NCBI RefSeq assembly: GCF_029962835.1
Contig: NC_080581.1
Span: 19,606,001 to 19,670,000 of the forward strand
Direction of reading: 5' to 3'
DNA length: 64,000 nucleotides
Origin: Magnolia sinica
Lineage: Eukaryota; Streptophyta; Magnoliopsida; Magnoliales; Magnoliaceae
The translations under genes and the position numbers were made by a program. Of the stretch, positions 10,851 through 56,639 are shown one piece after another; position 1 is the stretch's first letter, and each line of letters starts with the position of its first letter. The notes beneath the pieces were generated by a model. The model did no database searches, had not been told where the DNA came from, and saw nothing but the letters and a program-made list of their open reading frames with translations.

Positions 10851-11190
10851 CGGATGAGACCCTAATGAATTTTTTATTAGAGCTAGGACAGTAGGGTCAT
10901 AAAGAAGAAAAGTTTTAAAATGAAGGTATACATAATTGTATTGAATGAGTTCAAGACAAGGGTTGACATTGATATGCAAGTGGATGATGCAAAAAAACAG
11001 ATTAAGAACACAGAGAAAGTACTACTTTTGTGCGAGAGATATGAGGCAAGCTTGTGGATTTGGATGGTATGAAGAAACTGAGATATTTATCTCCTAATGA
11101 AGTTTGGAATGAATACATAATAAGGGTAGTGAAGTTTGGAATGGTATGAAGTCTGGAATAAATACATAAAGGTGTTTACATGATATCTCC
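10850..11190 (+). pseudogene. Degenerate Myb/SANT-like domain relic, second copy
   Basis: Shows DETLMNFLLELGQ, then frame-broken equivalents of the 7240-7700 relic: AAGTTTTAAAATGAAGGTAT, TTGACATTGATATGCAAGTG and ATGAAGTTTGGAATGAATAC (VWNEY-like). The last motif is repeated within about 90 bases (11095 and 11150 areas), a small tandem duplication. A solo LTR begins at 11220, directly after it. Confidence 0.4.
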
Positions 11191-11219
11191 TAATGAATTG
11201 GTGCAACCAAGAGAAACCT

Positions 11220-12477
11220 TGATGAGGACATCGCATTACGCACACCTTTGCATACGTATCAGAGCAGGAGGCATGCCACACCGATTTCTTTGTGGCTAGG
11301 CGAGTATCCATGTTCATGTTGAAGACCCCATGTGCATATTTGTGCATCTTTGAAGACCCCACACTGGGAGATGCACGTGGGTTGTATATAGGAGCTTGAT
11401 AGACACGATGATCGGACCGTTAGATCATCATTATCAGACATCTTGATTGTGGACTCCCATGGGCCACGGAATAGTTTAGTTGTTTAGATTATTTACATGC
11501 TTCATTATTTTTTGTATAGCCTATAATTGTGTTGACATTAGGGAGTTAGGAACAACTTTTAATTTATTAAGCGTCTTTATATTGAAAATCTTATCTGAGA
11601 GCATCTTTTTGTAAAAGATCTTTTCTAAAACTATAAAAGAGAAAAGGGGGTATGTGGAGCCCTGATGCCATTATTTTGAAAAAAAAAAAAAACTGTGTTT
11701 TCTATTCTTCATGTGATGTGAAGAAGCCTTCCATGTGACTGGAAAAAGATATTGGTACAAGGTGGATTCCTCATAACCCCTTCCAAACTTTTTCAAACCT
11801 TCTCCTTCATCGTTCCTACATCAAACCCAACCTTACGAGCCAAAACCCTACCCTACCAAACCCACACGTGCGACTGTACGTCCACACGTGTGAGCCCGTA
11901 GGGCTGGCCGTACAGTTCCCCTTCATTCATTATGGTTCCTTCTCTTTTCCCATCAAAACCCTCTCCATTTCCCCATCCAAACCCAAACCCTAACATCCGA
12001 TTCCAAAAATCCCCAATTTCAACAATAATCCCAAACCCTAATTCCCACATTCCCTTCATTTCTCTTAAATCCCTAGCCCCCGACTATCCAAAATCTTAAT
12101 TCCCCTCTAATTAAAGCCTAAACAACCAATCCTTTTACCCAATTAAACCCCAATTTCAAGTTTTCCCCAATTTCCTTAAACGCTTGCTTCACCCACACCC
12201 AAATCTAGTAAACCCTAGGTAGCATTAGACATTCCTCTTTAAAATAGGCCTAACCCTATGCTATTTGGATGTTTCTACATCCATTAGATCCTAGTTTCCC
12301 ATATTTAATGGTCTTGTAGGATGATGCTTGGCAACCTAGGCTTAAACTATGCATGATCTCCTTTTGAAATCTTGGTATTAGGGATGTTGGTGGCAAGCTT
12401 TGTGATTTTCATTAATTAATTTAATTTTGTTGATTGATCTCTCACATTATTTGAGTTCATGCATTGGTCCTACATCA
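11220..12477 (+). mobile_element. Solo LTR with 5-bp target duplication
   Basis: Starts TGATGAGGACATCGC, ends GGTCCTACATCA, and is flanked by perfect AACCT repeats (11215-11219 and 12478-12482). TG...CA ends plus a 5-bp duplication define an LTR, and no internal region follows, so it is a solo LTR of 1258 bases. The first bases resemble the start of the LTR at 37687-38903 (TGATGAGGACATCG), which points to a related Gypsy lineage. A TATA-like TTGTATATAGGAG lies near 11381. Short ORFs within it are not genes. Plus orientation is inferred from this similarity. Confidence 0.8.
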
Positions 12478-12482
12478 AACCT

Positions 12483-12792
12483 TAATTAAAAATCTACAAG
12501 TATCGCGTAGCTTATGCCTCACACTTCAAAGGGGTGAAACGCTAATGTACTGAACTTGGGACATGCTCTGGCCCAGCCCAGCCCATTTTCCACCATATGC
12601 ACAATTAAAACATTAAAACTCTTTGAAATGGGCATCCAAGATAAACAGCCAGACTACTTTCACAGCTACATAAGCAGACAACTTCATGAAATGGAGAAAT
12701 GTTGTAAGTTGATAAATTTTGATTTAAACACAATTAACTACAGTATTAGTTAAACACAATAAGCAAAATAAAGTGAAGGATAATTAGGCAAT
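12483..12792. other. 3' flank of the G-patch gene
   Basis: AT-rich sequence after the stop codon of the minus-strand gene; it probably contains the 3' UTR and polyadenylation region. No gene recognised. Confidence 0.4.
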
Positions 12793-47409
<34,617 letters not shown>

Positions 47410-47626
47410 CGTGCGTAGGTTTGTTAAGCGTCACACCCGATGCAGGATAGAGAAAACAGAAGAGAGAGAGAGATGGATTGTCTCGTCAGGAACTCCCGCT
47501 CGCAACGGTGCCGTGCGATGGTTTATTTCCGGTGGAGCAATGGTGGAAGCGATTCGCGTGGCGATTCGCGGGAGAAAGCGGATTGCTTGGGACCCGCGCA
47601 CAGAGATATCCTGTACTCGAGTCTGT
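47410..47626 (-). promoter_or_regulatory. 5' UTR/promoter region of the G-patch gene
   Basis: Minus strand shows a CT-rich stretch (CTCTCTCTCTCTTCTG) about 50-65 bases upstream of the ATG, a common feature of plant transcription start areas. A foldback element begins 218 bases upstream. No clear TATA box. Confidence 0.4.
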
Positions 47627-47998
47627 GTTGGGCCCACAGAGAAGTTCCTGAAAAATCCACTCCGTCCATTTGTTTCAAAAGACCATAATAGGATAAAAAT
47701 CTAAAAATCTGACATTTCTAGAACTCAAGCATACCACACAAAAGGAAACAGCAGGAAAGCAAACGTCCACCGTTGAAAATTTCCTGGATCTGACTATCAC
47801 GTTTATATATCTTCTAAACCGTTCTTCTAAACCGTTCACGGAGTTTTCACCAATCAAATAAACTATAGGAACAGATACTATACTGATGCAGAACTTCTGT
47901 CGTCTCTAAAGCGTTCAATCCCCACCGTTTCGTGTGGCATGGCCCACCTGAGTTTTGGATCCGTCTGATTTTTAGGTTCGTTGGTGGTCTGGAAAAAC
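47627..47998. repeat. Foldback element, copy 7 (right arm shortened)
   Basis: Left arm GTTGGGCCCACAGAGAAG and AATCCACTCCGTCCATTTGT; core GATCTGACTATCACGTTTAT; right arm begins ATGGCCCACCTGAGTTTTGG but the outer end is lost. Confidence 0.65.
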
Positions 47999-48107
47999 AC
48001 ATGACCTGAATGAATTTTTTACAGTTATTCAAGTGAGCCAGAAACAGCGCCGGGCATATCAGGCGGATTGCATGTGACCCGGGCACAGATATGCCAGTGA
48101 CCGGGGC

Positions 48108-48507
48108 TTTGTGGGCTCGCGAAGATATCCCTGACAAATCCACTCTATTCATCTGTTTTGAATGAACACAGTAGGACAGGATTTAAAAAATCAGGCAGAC
48201 CCAAAACTCAATTGAGCCACATCAACGAACAAAAACATCCACAGTTGAAACCTTCCTAAGCTGACCATGATGTTTATATGACATCCAAACCGTTCATAGG
48301 TTATTATCACTCAGATAAACTCTAGGAACAAATATTATCCTTATATAGAAATTTTGTCACCCCAAGTGTTCAATCCCTACTGTTTCATGTGGTATTTACC
48401 ATATGAGTTTTGGCTCAACCTCATTTTTAGAATCTTGTTCAGATATAGTCTTTCAGTTTTCAATACAGATGGACAGAATAGATTTGTCAAGGATATCCTG
48501 TTGCAGG
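48108..48507. repeat. Foldback element, copy 8
   Basis: Left arm CTTTGTGGGCTCGCGAAGAT and CCTGACAAATCCACTC; core CTGACCATGATGTTTATATG; right arm ends ATTTGTCAAGGATATCCTGT. Arms are diverged. Confidence 0.6.
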
Positions 48508-48783
48508 GTCACGGGCAATCCCCTTCAGCTATTGGATATGTGTGGGGTAACCCAACCACTCATTATTACAGTTGGGCACGAACCAACTCGATCCGACTAA
48601 CTCGACTAGTCCAACTTGTTCGGACCCGACTCGACCTGAACCAAATGGGTGAGTTGGTCCGAACCGAGTAGGCTCCGCCCAATCCAAACTGAAATCGAGT
48701 CGAGTTCAAGTTACCCAGTAACTCGACCGAAACTTGATCCGTTAGACTCGACCCAATCCGAGACCCGACTCAACTCCGGTATG

Positions 48784-48809
<26 letters not shown>
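48784..48809. repeat. (GT)n microsatellite
   Basis: GT run inside the MITE, just before the LTR. Confidence 0.9.
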
Positions 48810-48814
<5 letters not shown>

Positions 48815-48840
48815 AACCCTAATTTCTAATTCACTCTACC

Positions 48841-51800
48841 TGTAATGACCAGGAAAATTTTGTGCCAAGACCCGAGTACTACCTCTATTTTCCCTAGTAG
48901 TTATTTGTGGGTTACTTAGTGTTAAACTCAATTACTTATGAAATTTGCATCAATCACTTTAAATTGGATCTGCATGACTCAAAACTTGTAGAATCATTAG
49001 CGCTATTTTACTCTGAAATCTGGGATCCATTGCTAAATCCAGTTGCTCTTGGAAATTTTTGGAAGTTCTGGATCAGACCTGGACCACGCGTCGAAAGTCC
49101 GATAGTGATGATCTTAGGCAGTAGTGGTCACCATGTTGGACTTGGCCATCACCTCAAAAATCAAGTCCAGATGATGTTCTGGGTCGATTTGATTGAGTCT
49201 AGAGTGAAGAGTGTGAGAACGGTGAGAAATTAAATGTGATTTTATGAAATCTGAGTCGTGTCGCTTGCGCGACGATTTTAAGCTATCTGACCGTTGGATT
49301 CTGACCCAATTTCACCCTCGAATCAGAGAAGATAGCCCAGGCAGGTCATGGTGCTTGTGGTCCTGATCGAGTTTCGGTGACCGTTGAATTGAGTGTCGTC
49401 CGCCACGGCTGATCTGTAGATCCGATCGGTACGAAAACTCAGTCTGACCTAGATCCATGGTCAGTGAACTTAAGTCCAACCTCTCGTGGAAAAAGGCCCA
49501 CCGGAAGTGCTCTGTTGGATCGAGAGAGGCTTGTTTTGGTTATAACCTAAGTATACCTTGGCCCTGAGGTTATTTTCACCAATGTTAGGCCTATATATAG
49601 ACCTTAAAACCCTAACTCTCTTTTCCATACGAATTTCCTAACCCTAGCTAAGAAAGAGAGAGGAAAAGAGAGAGAGAGTGAGAGAGAAGTTGGTGAATCA
49701 TCTTAGATTCTTTCCTGTTCTTCTTCATCATTAAACCATTACCTTTGAATCGTTATTCCGGTGATTCTAAGTTCATCCTTGGGTAAGTTAACCTAACCCT
49801 AATCTGTTTTAGAGCTTAGAAGAGTCTATGTGTTATTGTAGCTCATTTTTATTCTTGTTTTAGGTTATCTTGTCGTCGTTGACGAAGACATATCGTCTGA
49901 ATCAATTCGGTGTTCTATTTCTGGTTTAAGGTGCGGACTTTAATTGTATAGGTTATGGTTTTCAAGGCTTTCAATATTAGCTAATGGTTTATTCTTGTTA
50001 TGGATGAAATTTCACATGCCAAATACCATGTTTATTTTGTGTTCCTGATATGCATGTGTTATATTGCGATTTGTGTATTATATGTATATAGGAAGTACCG
50101 TATACGTATAAAATATGCACATGTGTGTGCCATGATTATTTGTCGTGTATTTATGCTAGATGTATGTGTGACAACTCCTTGGCAAAAGGAATTGTCCAAA
50201 TGCATGTATTTCAACATACGTCATGTATGTTGTATTATGTATTCTAAATGTTTGTAGAAATGTCTGAATGATCTAAAGTGTAATATATCAACCTAGTATG
50301 GGCATTGAGAAGCGATTCTCAACTCTCCCATTAGTGTGTATGATTTCCTTCACGCAAGTTACATTCCTTGTTGTTTAATTTCAAGCATTACTTATGTAAA
50401 AATCCATGTTAAGTTGATATTCTTTAAATGCTCATGTACCACATGATTTGAGTTGTTGTTCCATTACTATCATAAATTGTTGATATGAATATTTGTTGTA
50501 GTGGAATATGTTTGGGACTATGAATAGTTCAGGAAATCGGTAATCGGCCTTGAGATTATGGTCGAGGCTGCTTTCGCCACAAAGGATGTAATTTGATGAA
50601 CCCGAGTCGTATTAGAGTTGTCGGCAGTGGTTTGGCCACACGGAGTGTTTGCGCACTCTATGTCGTTCAACCCAACGTGCGCTCGTGCTAGTCAAGTTCG
50701 TCAAGTAACCCGATTGTCTGATGTATGTTCACCATGTATGGACGCTATTGTTTGAATCTAGGGTACCAAACTTACCGATGAAATCCAATAAACCGTTGTA
50801 CCTTGATCCGCTAAGACTCATGAGCCAGACATGGTGGTATGGGACACCGTAGTCGAGCTGTCGGCCTACGCTGGGGTGACGAGCCTCCCCGTAGTGACCA
50901 GTGAGCAACCAAACTCGTGAGCTGATTATGGTGGTATGGGACACTATATTCGTGCTGTCGGCCTACATTGATTGGTGACGAGCCCTTTGCAACGACTTAA
51001 AACCATATGATCGTATGAGATTGTCTAGGACTGACGACCCTAGAATGGATCACTGTTTGGACGTTGATATGAGGACGGTACCTTAGCTTTCCAATCCTAC
51101 TGCATGAAAAGGACTAATAACAACTTAGTAATCATGTGCATGCACCGCATTGCATGTGCCTGGAAGAGGTGGAGCACTTTGAGGCAATGTCATGCGTAAC
51201 GTAAGATGAAGACGCTGAGGGTCTACGCGCGAGGGCATGCATCATTCTACATACATCCCTGCATTAACAAGAGTACTTAGGACATGTTTGATTGTTTTGC
51301 TTTATCATTACTGCTTGATTAAATTGATAACATGTTAACCTTTGCTTTATTGTTCCACTGAGTTGATCACTCATCCCCTCGTTCTAGGGCGGTGTTTAAA
51401 CACCCACCAGACTCTGTCTTAGTTGCAGATGTTGATGAGACCTCTGAGGCAGAGCCGGAGATCGAGGATGATGAGGCTGCATTTTCTTTCATGCAGTTTT
51501 CAGGCGGGTTCTAGTGAGCCTTGTTCTGATGCGTAGGATTCTGGGATTTCTTTTGGGATTAAATGAAGTAATTGGATACTTGTAATTTTGATAGCAACAC
51601 TTGTAATACGACCTGATATGTATATGTATTTCAGGGATTTGCACATATACGCTTATATTTCTTTAAGTCTTCCGCTTGCGTTCTTCACTTATCCCTAAAT
51701 TATGTTTGCAGTTTGGCTTAATCTATTCCATGTTTTATGCACTCATACAGAGAACATACATCTATCATTCAATATGTTGCATAAGTGATGTTTTGAAACT

Positions 51801-51844
51801 CGGGAGATGAGTTATGCTCGACTCCCGAATTTCAGGGCGTTACA
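48841..51844 (+). mobile_element. 3004-bp solo LTR with perfect 5-bp target duplication
   Basis: Starts TGTAATGACCAGGAAAA, ends AATTTCAGGGCGTTACA, flanked by CTACC on both sides (48836-48840 and 51845-51849). A TATA box (CCTATATATAGACC near 49590) and a following CT/GA-rich leader suit an LTR promoter in plus orientation. No internal coding region, primer site or second LTR. The unusual length suggests a Gypsy lineage with giant LTRs (Tekay/Del-like), which is an inference. ORFs inside (up to 108 residues) have no family motif. Confidence 0.8.
49588..49601 (+). promoter_or_regulatory. TATA box of the solo LTR
   Basis: GCCTATATATAGACC, followed about 30 bases later by a pyrimidine-rich start-like stretch CTAACTCTCTTTTCC. 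Confidence 0.45.
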
Positions 51845-51917
51845 CTACCCTACACCGCCGCACGTCCCGATCTGAAAAACAAAACTCATTCTCATCCGGC
51901 ACCCATCGGCGCAACCC

Positions 51918-51945
51918 TCCGGCCTTCCTCCTCCTCCTCCTCCTC

Positions 51946-51994
<49 letters not shown>
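51918..51994. repeat. (CTC)n then (CT)n microsatellite
   Basis: TCCTCCTCCTCC passing into a long CT run, in the right half of the split MITE. Confidence 0.95.
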
Positions 51995-51999
<5 letters not shown>

Positions 52000-52468
52000 C
52001 CATCTAGCAGGCGGCAACCAATGACCCATCAAGTGCATGTTTGGGTTTTTTTTTTAAGTTTTAAAAAAATATATTAAGAGGATGGAGATGGAAGGAAGCG
52101 GGTTGAGGACTAAGTAAACTCTATGAGGTCCACCATGATTTATGTATTTTATCCCCTCCGTCCATCCATTTTATCCCCTTCGTCTAGCCCGATGACTCGA
52201 TCCGAATCGATGCCAACTCGATCCGACTCAGTATTTCTGACCTAGTCACACTCGATTCGGATCAGCCCAGCCCAAACCCAGACTCGAATCAAGTCAGGCA
52301 TGCTGGACTCAGTACCAAGTCAGATCGAGTTCAGGTCAAGCATTTTTCAAAATCGGATCGAGTCAGGTTGGACCTAACTCGGTCCAACTCGACTTGATTC
52401 CTACCTCTACTCATTATGGGAGGATTTTGTGAGACCCGAGATCCACCAAGGTATGTGGGACCCCTAAC

Positions 52469-52890
52469 TGTGGGGCTCACATTGATGTATGTGCCTTAAA
52501 TCCACACCGTACATTAGTTTTGAAAAGCTCATTTTAGGTTATGATCTAAAAAATGAAGCAGATCCTAATCTTATGTGGACCATACCACAGAAACTGTAAT
52601 GATTGAATCCCCATCATCATAAACTTCACAGGGGCTATCGAAATGTTTATTTACCATCTAACGTGTTGATAAGATCACAAATATATTGATGAAGAGACCA
52701 CACAAATATCATCTTGATCAAAAGTTTCGTGGCCCAAGAGAAGTTTGTAATGGTCGATTACCATTGTTTCATGTATTATAGTCCACTTAAGTTTTGGATA
52801 TGCTTCATTTTTTGGATCATACCCTAAAATGAGCTTTCAATACGGATGGATGGCATGGATGTAGTCACATATATCTCAGTGGGCCCCACA
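52469..52890. repeat. Foldback element, copy 9
   Basis: Left arm GTGGGGCTCACATTGATGTA; reverse complement of the right end TGTGGGGCCCACTGAGATAT. Both arms carry ATTTTAGG.TATGATC.AAAAAATGAAGC. The core has GGGGCTATCGAAATGTTTAT. Confidence 0.72.
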
Positions 52891-53055
52891 ATTAAGGGCC
52901 CACCCACCTTAGTGGATATGAGGCCTCACCTAATCCGCTCCCACATATTTTGGTCCATTTATCGGATGGGCCACAAGTGTAAGCTGAAGAAGATGGTCAA
53001 CATTTTTTTAACTGGCCATATTCGTTGTGCATGTCTGGCACGGGAGCAGATTAGG

Positions 53056-53487
53056 TGCGACCCTGACCGTGGGGCCCACCTTGATGTAGGTATTGTATTT
53101 TGCTAGCTCAATTTAATGCATGAGCTCCAAAAAGTGAAGTGAATCCAAATATGAGGTGGATCACACCATAGGAAAGAGTTGGTGATTGAACACCCACCAT
53201 AAAACTTCCGGCGACGCACCACAACACCCACCTTAGTGTTTATTTGCCTTCCAACGTGTTAAAGGTCACACTGATATGGATGGAGGCAAAAAAATAAATA
53301 TCTGCGTGATCGAAACTTTCATGGCATATAAGAAGTTTTTAATGGCCAATCACCACCGATTCCTATGGTGTGGTCCACTTGAGATTATTATCTGCTTCAT
53401 TTTTGGGTTCATGCCCTAAAATGAGCTTGTAAAACGAATGTGGACATACAATACATAAATCAAGGTGGGCCCCATGGTCACGGCCGC
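53056..53487. repeat. Foldback element, copy 10
   Basis: Left arm GACCGTGGGGCCCACCTTGA TGTA; reverse complement of the right end GACCATGGGGCCCACCTTGA TTTA. Core ACACCCACCTTAGTGTTTAT. The pairing extends outside the GGGGCCCAC motif through a diverged GGTG..GCCCTG.CC. Confidence 0.72.
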
Positions 53488-54239
53488 ACCTCGTTGGATG
53501 AGGCCAGGGCTACACCTAATTCACTCTTACCAGGCACACATGATAGAGTCAGCTCTAATCGTGGGATGGAATTTTCATCAAGTGTTTGAGCTTGCAGATA
53601 TATAAGACCCGTATCCTAAATCATACCGTTCTGTAGGTCTCCACGGTCCTCCCGGTCGAATTTCGGTGACCCGTGATCTATTATCAGCAGTTGTGCGCGA
53701 CCCTGAGTCGTATCCCATATATCTGAGTCGGCTTGATCCGAGACCTGTACCCTAGCGACCGCGCCATCGTCGCGGTTCCGATGCTGCGTCTCGCGCGCCG
53801 AGGCAATTCCCAGGCAAGGAGATGTGGGCCCGCGTTCAGTTCGAGAAAAAACACCGCGCATTTGCAAATCCGAGAAAGATTTCAAATCATATCCCATCAA
53901 TCCCACCAATCACACTTCATGTCAAGTACACATCACCCCATCCCCAAGCAACCCCTAAAGTCAACACTCTCTTACACAAAGTACACCCATCACTCACTTC
54001 ACCCATCACTCACTTATCCCTCTCTCTCTTACAGCCACTCTCTCTCATCTCTCTCTCCCTCATTCTCCAAGCAACTCACGTCCAAGCTTCCATGGGAGAG
54101 AGCTTGTGTGGCCTACTTCCTACCTCCCATCTCCACCATTCAAAGAATATCTCGACCGTTGAAATCGTCCCCTTTGAGCTCTAGATCGTGTTGACAGAAG
54201 AAGTAAGAAGAGATCAAAGGTGGGTGATTTCATTATTTG

Positions 54240-55960
54240 ATTTATGATTTGAGGGCCCACATATGTGGGACCCATCTTGATGTACGCATTATTCAAAGAG
54301 GGACCCAGAATGGCGGGGCCCCCTCTCCATCTGATCTCTCTCTCTTTTTCTTTCTTTATAATAATGATGTGGGGCCCACCTGATGTGTACAGGACATCTA
54401 GACCACCACGTGGACCCCACTATGATGAATGCATTTTATTCATGCCGTCCACGTGCATAGACCCCACCTATCCACACTGGCTGATTCCCAGACTGGTCTG
54501 GACAAGGGAGAAAACAAATATCAGATTGATCCAACACGTGTGGCCCACCCACGTGGGACCACTGTGATGCATGTGATTCATCCATGACCCACCTTAATGT
54601 ATGTGCTCTATATCCTAGCCGTCCATCTGCATCAGTGCAGGCCGTGTGATTTATGGACTGCACTAGTAACACAGTAGCACCATCCAGACTGCTGACCGTC
54701 TGGATGGCAGAACAACACAGATACCAGCTTGATTCAATCGCTGGTGGGCCACACTGACGTGGACCCCACCTCAGTAGACGTATGTAATATCCACACCGTC
54801 CAATGGTCTGGACGGTGGGGACCACTTATGATGTATGGGTTTTATCTCCACCGTCCACTATCTGGACCCACCTCAACACACGCGTAGTCCAGCAGCTGGA
54901 AGCTGCTGTTGTAAGTGACGTCAGCAAGTTTGGTGGGGCCCTGATATATGTATTCTAACCACGCTGTCCGTCCTGGGGCATGGGACCCACCCCCTGCACG
55001 TGTGGAATCTCCACGTCCAGCTAGCACATGAGACCCCATGATGTATTTGTCCTATCCACGACCGTCCATTGCATGGACGTGGACCCCACTTGAAGTATGG
55101 GTTTTATTCATGTTGTTCATCTTCGGACGTGGGTCCACCTGATGCATGTGTTTATCATCACCGTCCATTTGGACGTGCGTGGACCCACCCATATTGTATA
55201 TGGTCTGGATGGTCAGACGGTCCAGAACGTGGGACCCACAAGGGGTATGTGTTTTATACATACCGTCCAGTGTCCAGGTCTGGACGCTAGACTTCTTTCA
55301 ATTAAAAAAAAGGTAAATATAATATTATATTAGATGTGTATATACACACATATATATATGTGTGTGTGTGGTGGGGCCCATGTGGGACCCACCTGCTGGA
55401 TGGATTAGCCGACGTCCGCACACCAGCTATATAGCTTTGTACCGACGTCAGCAGTTCCGTGGTCCTGTATGATCTCAGTCGTTCCTCTGTTTGGACAGCG
55501 GTGAATGAAGCCACCGTGATTTATGTATTTTATTTCCTGCCACTCATTCATTTGGCTTTTTGTGGGGCCACCCCACACGTGCTGTACGTGTGGGATGGGA
55601 CCCACCTTGCTGTACCTATTCTATATGCACATCATCCGCCCATTTGGGGACGTAGACCCCACCTTAATGTGTGTATTTTATATCCGCACGGTCCAACTGG
55701 ATTGGCACGGTGGGATGCCTGCCATGATGTATGTATTTCATACATACTGTCGATCCATTTTTAATGGCATGGGGCCCACCCCACACGTGTCGTACGTGTG
55801 GGATGGGACCCACCTTGATATATGTATTGTGTATCCCCGCTGTCCGTCCGGGATGGGTGGGACCCACATCGATGCATATATGTGTGGGCCGATCATGATG
55901 TATGTGTTTTATACACATCGTTTGTCCATTTGTGCGGCCGCAGTGATGCATGTATTGTAT
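54240..55960. repeat. Degenerate tandem array resembling foldback-element termini
   Basis: Dozens of units of roughly 45-110 bases follow one theme: GTGGGACCCACCTTGATGTA, then TGTATTTTATATCCAC, then ACCGTCCA.TTGGACG. This is the outer part of the foldback family seen at 52469 and 53056. Many short ORFs on both strands are shadows of the repeat. Confidence 0.75.
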
Positions 55961-56580
55961 ATCTATGCCGACCCATTGATGCGGCCCAGGTGATGTATTT
56001 GAGGCCCATATGCAGGGCCCACCTGTTGCGTATTCGAAGCCCGAGGGTCGTGGCCCATTGTAATGTATTTCTGGCCCAGATTGTAAGGCCCGATGTGATG
56101 CATGAAAGGCCCATGGTCGTGGTCCAGTGTAATATATTCGAGGCCCATGTCCTACGACCTATTGAGATGTATTTTCAGCCCATTTGACATATTGGGGCCC
56201 ATCTGGTGCGGCCCATCATGATGTATTTTTTGCCCATGTGTGGGGTCCACCTGTTTGTATTGTCGGGCCCGGACACGTGGCCCATTTGATGCATACGAGG
56301 CCCAAGTAGTGCGGCCCACTTATTGTATACGAGGCCCACATATGAGGCCCATGGTGATGCATCTACGGCCAATTTAATGAGGCCCATTGTGATAGGTTGA
56401 AGGCCCATGGGACGTGGCCCATTGTGATATATCCGAGGCCCATGGGCGTAGACCATTGTGATGTATTCAAGGCCAATGGGCGTGACCCATTGTGTTATAC
56501 TTGAGGCCCTTGTATGAAGCCCAATGTGATGTATGTGTGGCCACTACGTTATGTATGAATTCCTTGTATGGGCCACTCCT
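55960..56580. repeat. 35-bp tandem array (GGCCCAT...GTGATGTATT)
   Basis: Successive units of 35 bases, for example AGGCCCATGGTCGTGGTCCA then GTGTAATATATTCG. The period is strikingly constant (checked over four successive units from about 56040) although the sequence is diverged. Confidence 0.85.
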
Positions 56581-56639
56581 TGGGAGCAATATTGGTTAAA
56601 TCGCCAAATTGTTGGGCAATGTTGGTTTAATGTCCACAT

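Larger units (their letters stand above)
48567..52409. mobile_element. hAT-type MITE split by a solo LTR
   Basis: Left end TACAGTTGGGCACGAACC; the right end reads inward TAGAGGTAGGAATCAAG. Flanked by perfect CTCATTAT repeats (48559-48566 and 52410-52417). The interior is rich in ACTCGATCCGACT motifs as in 1185-1615. The LTR at 48841-51844 is inserted in it; without it the MITE is about 840 bases. Confidence 0.75.

Noticed and set aside
54265-56456. Cluster of ORFs of 60-156 residues on both strands
   Set aside because: They arise from the tandem array; the same phrases recur in several frames.
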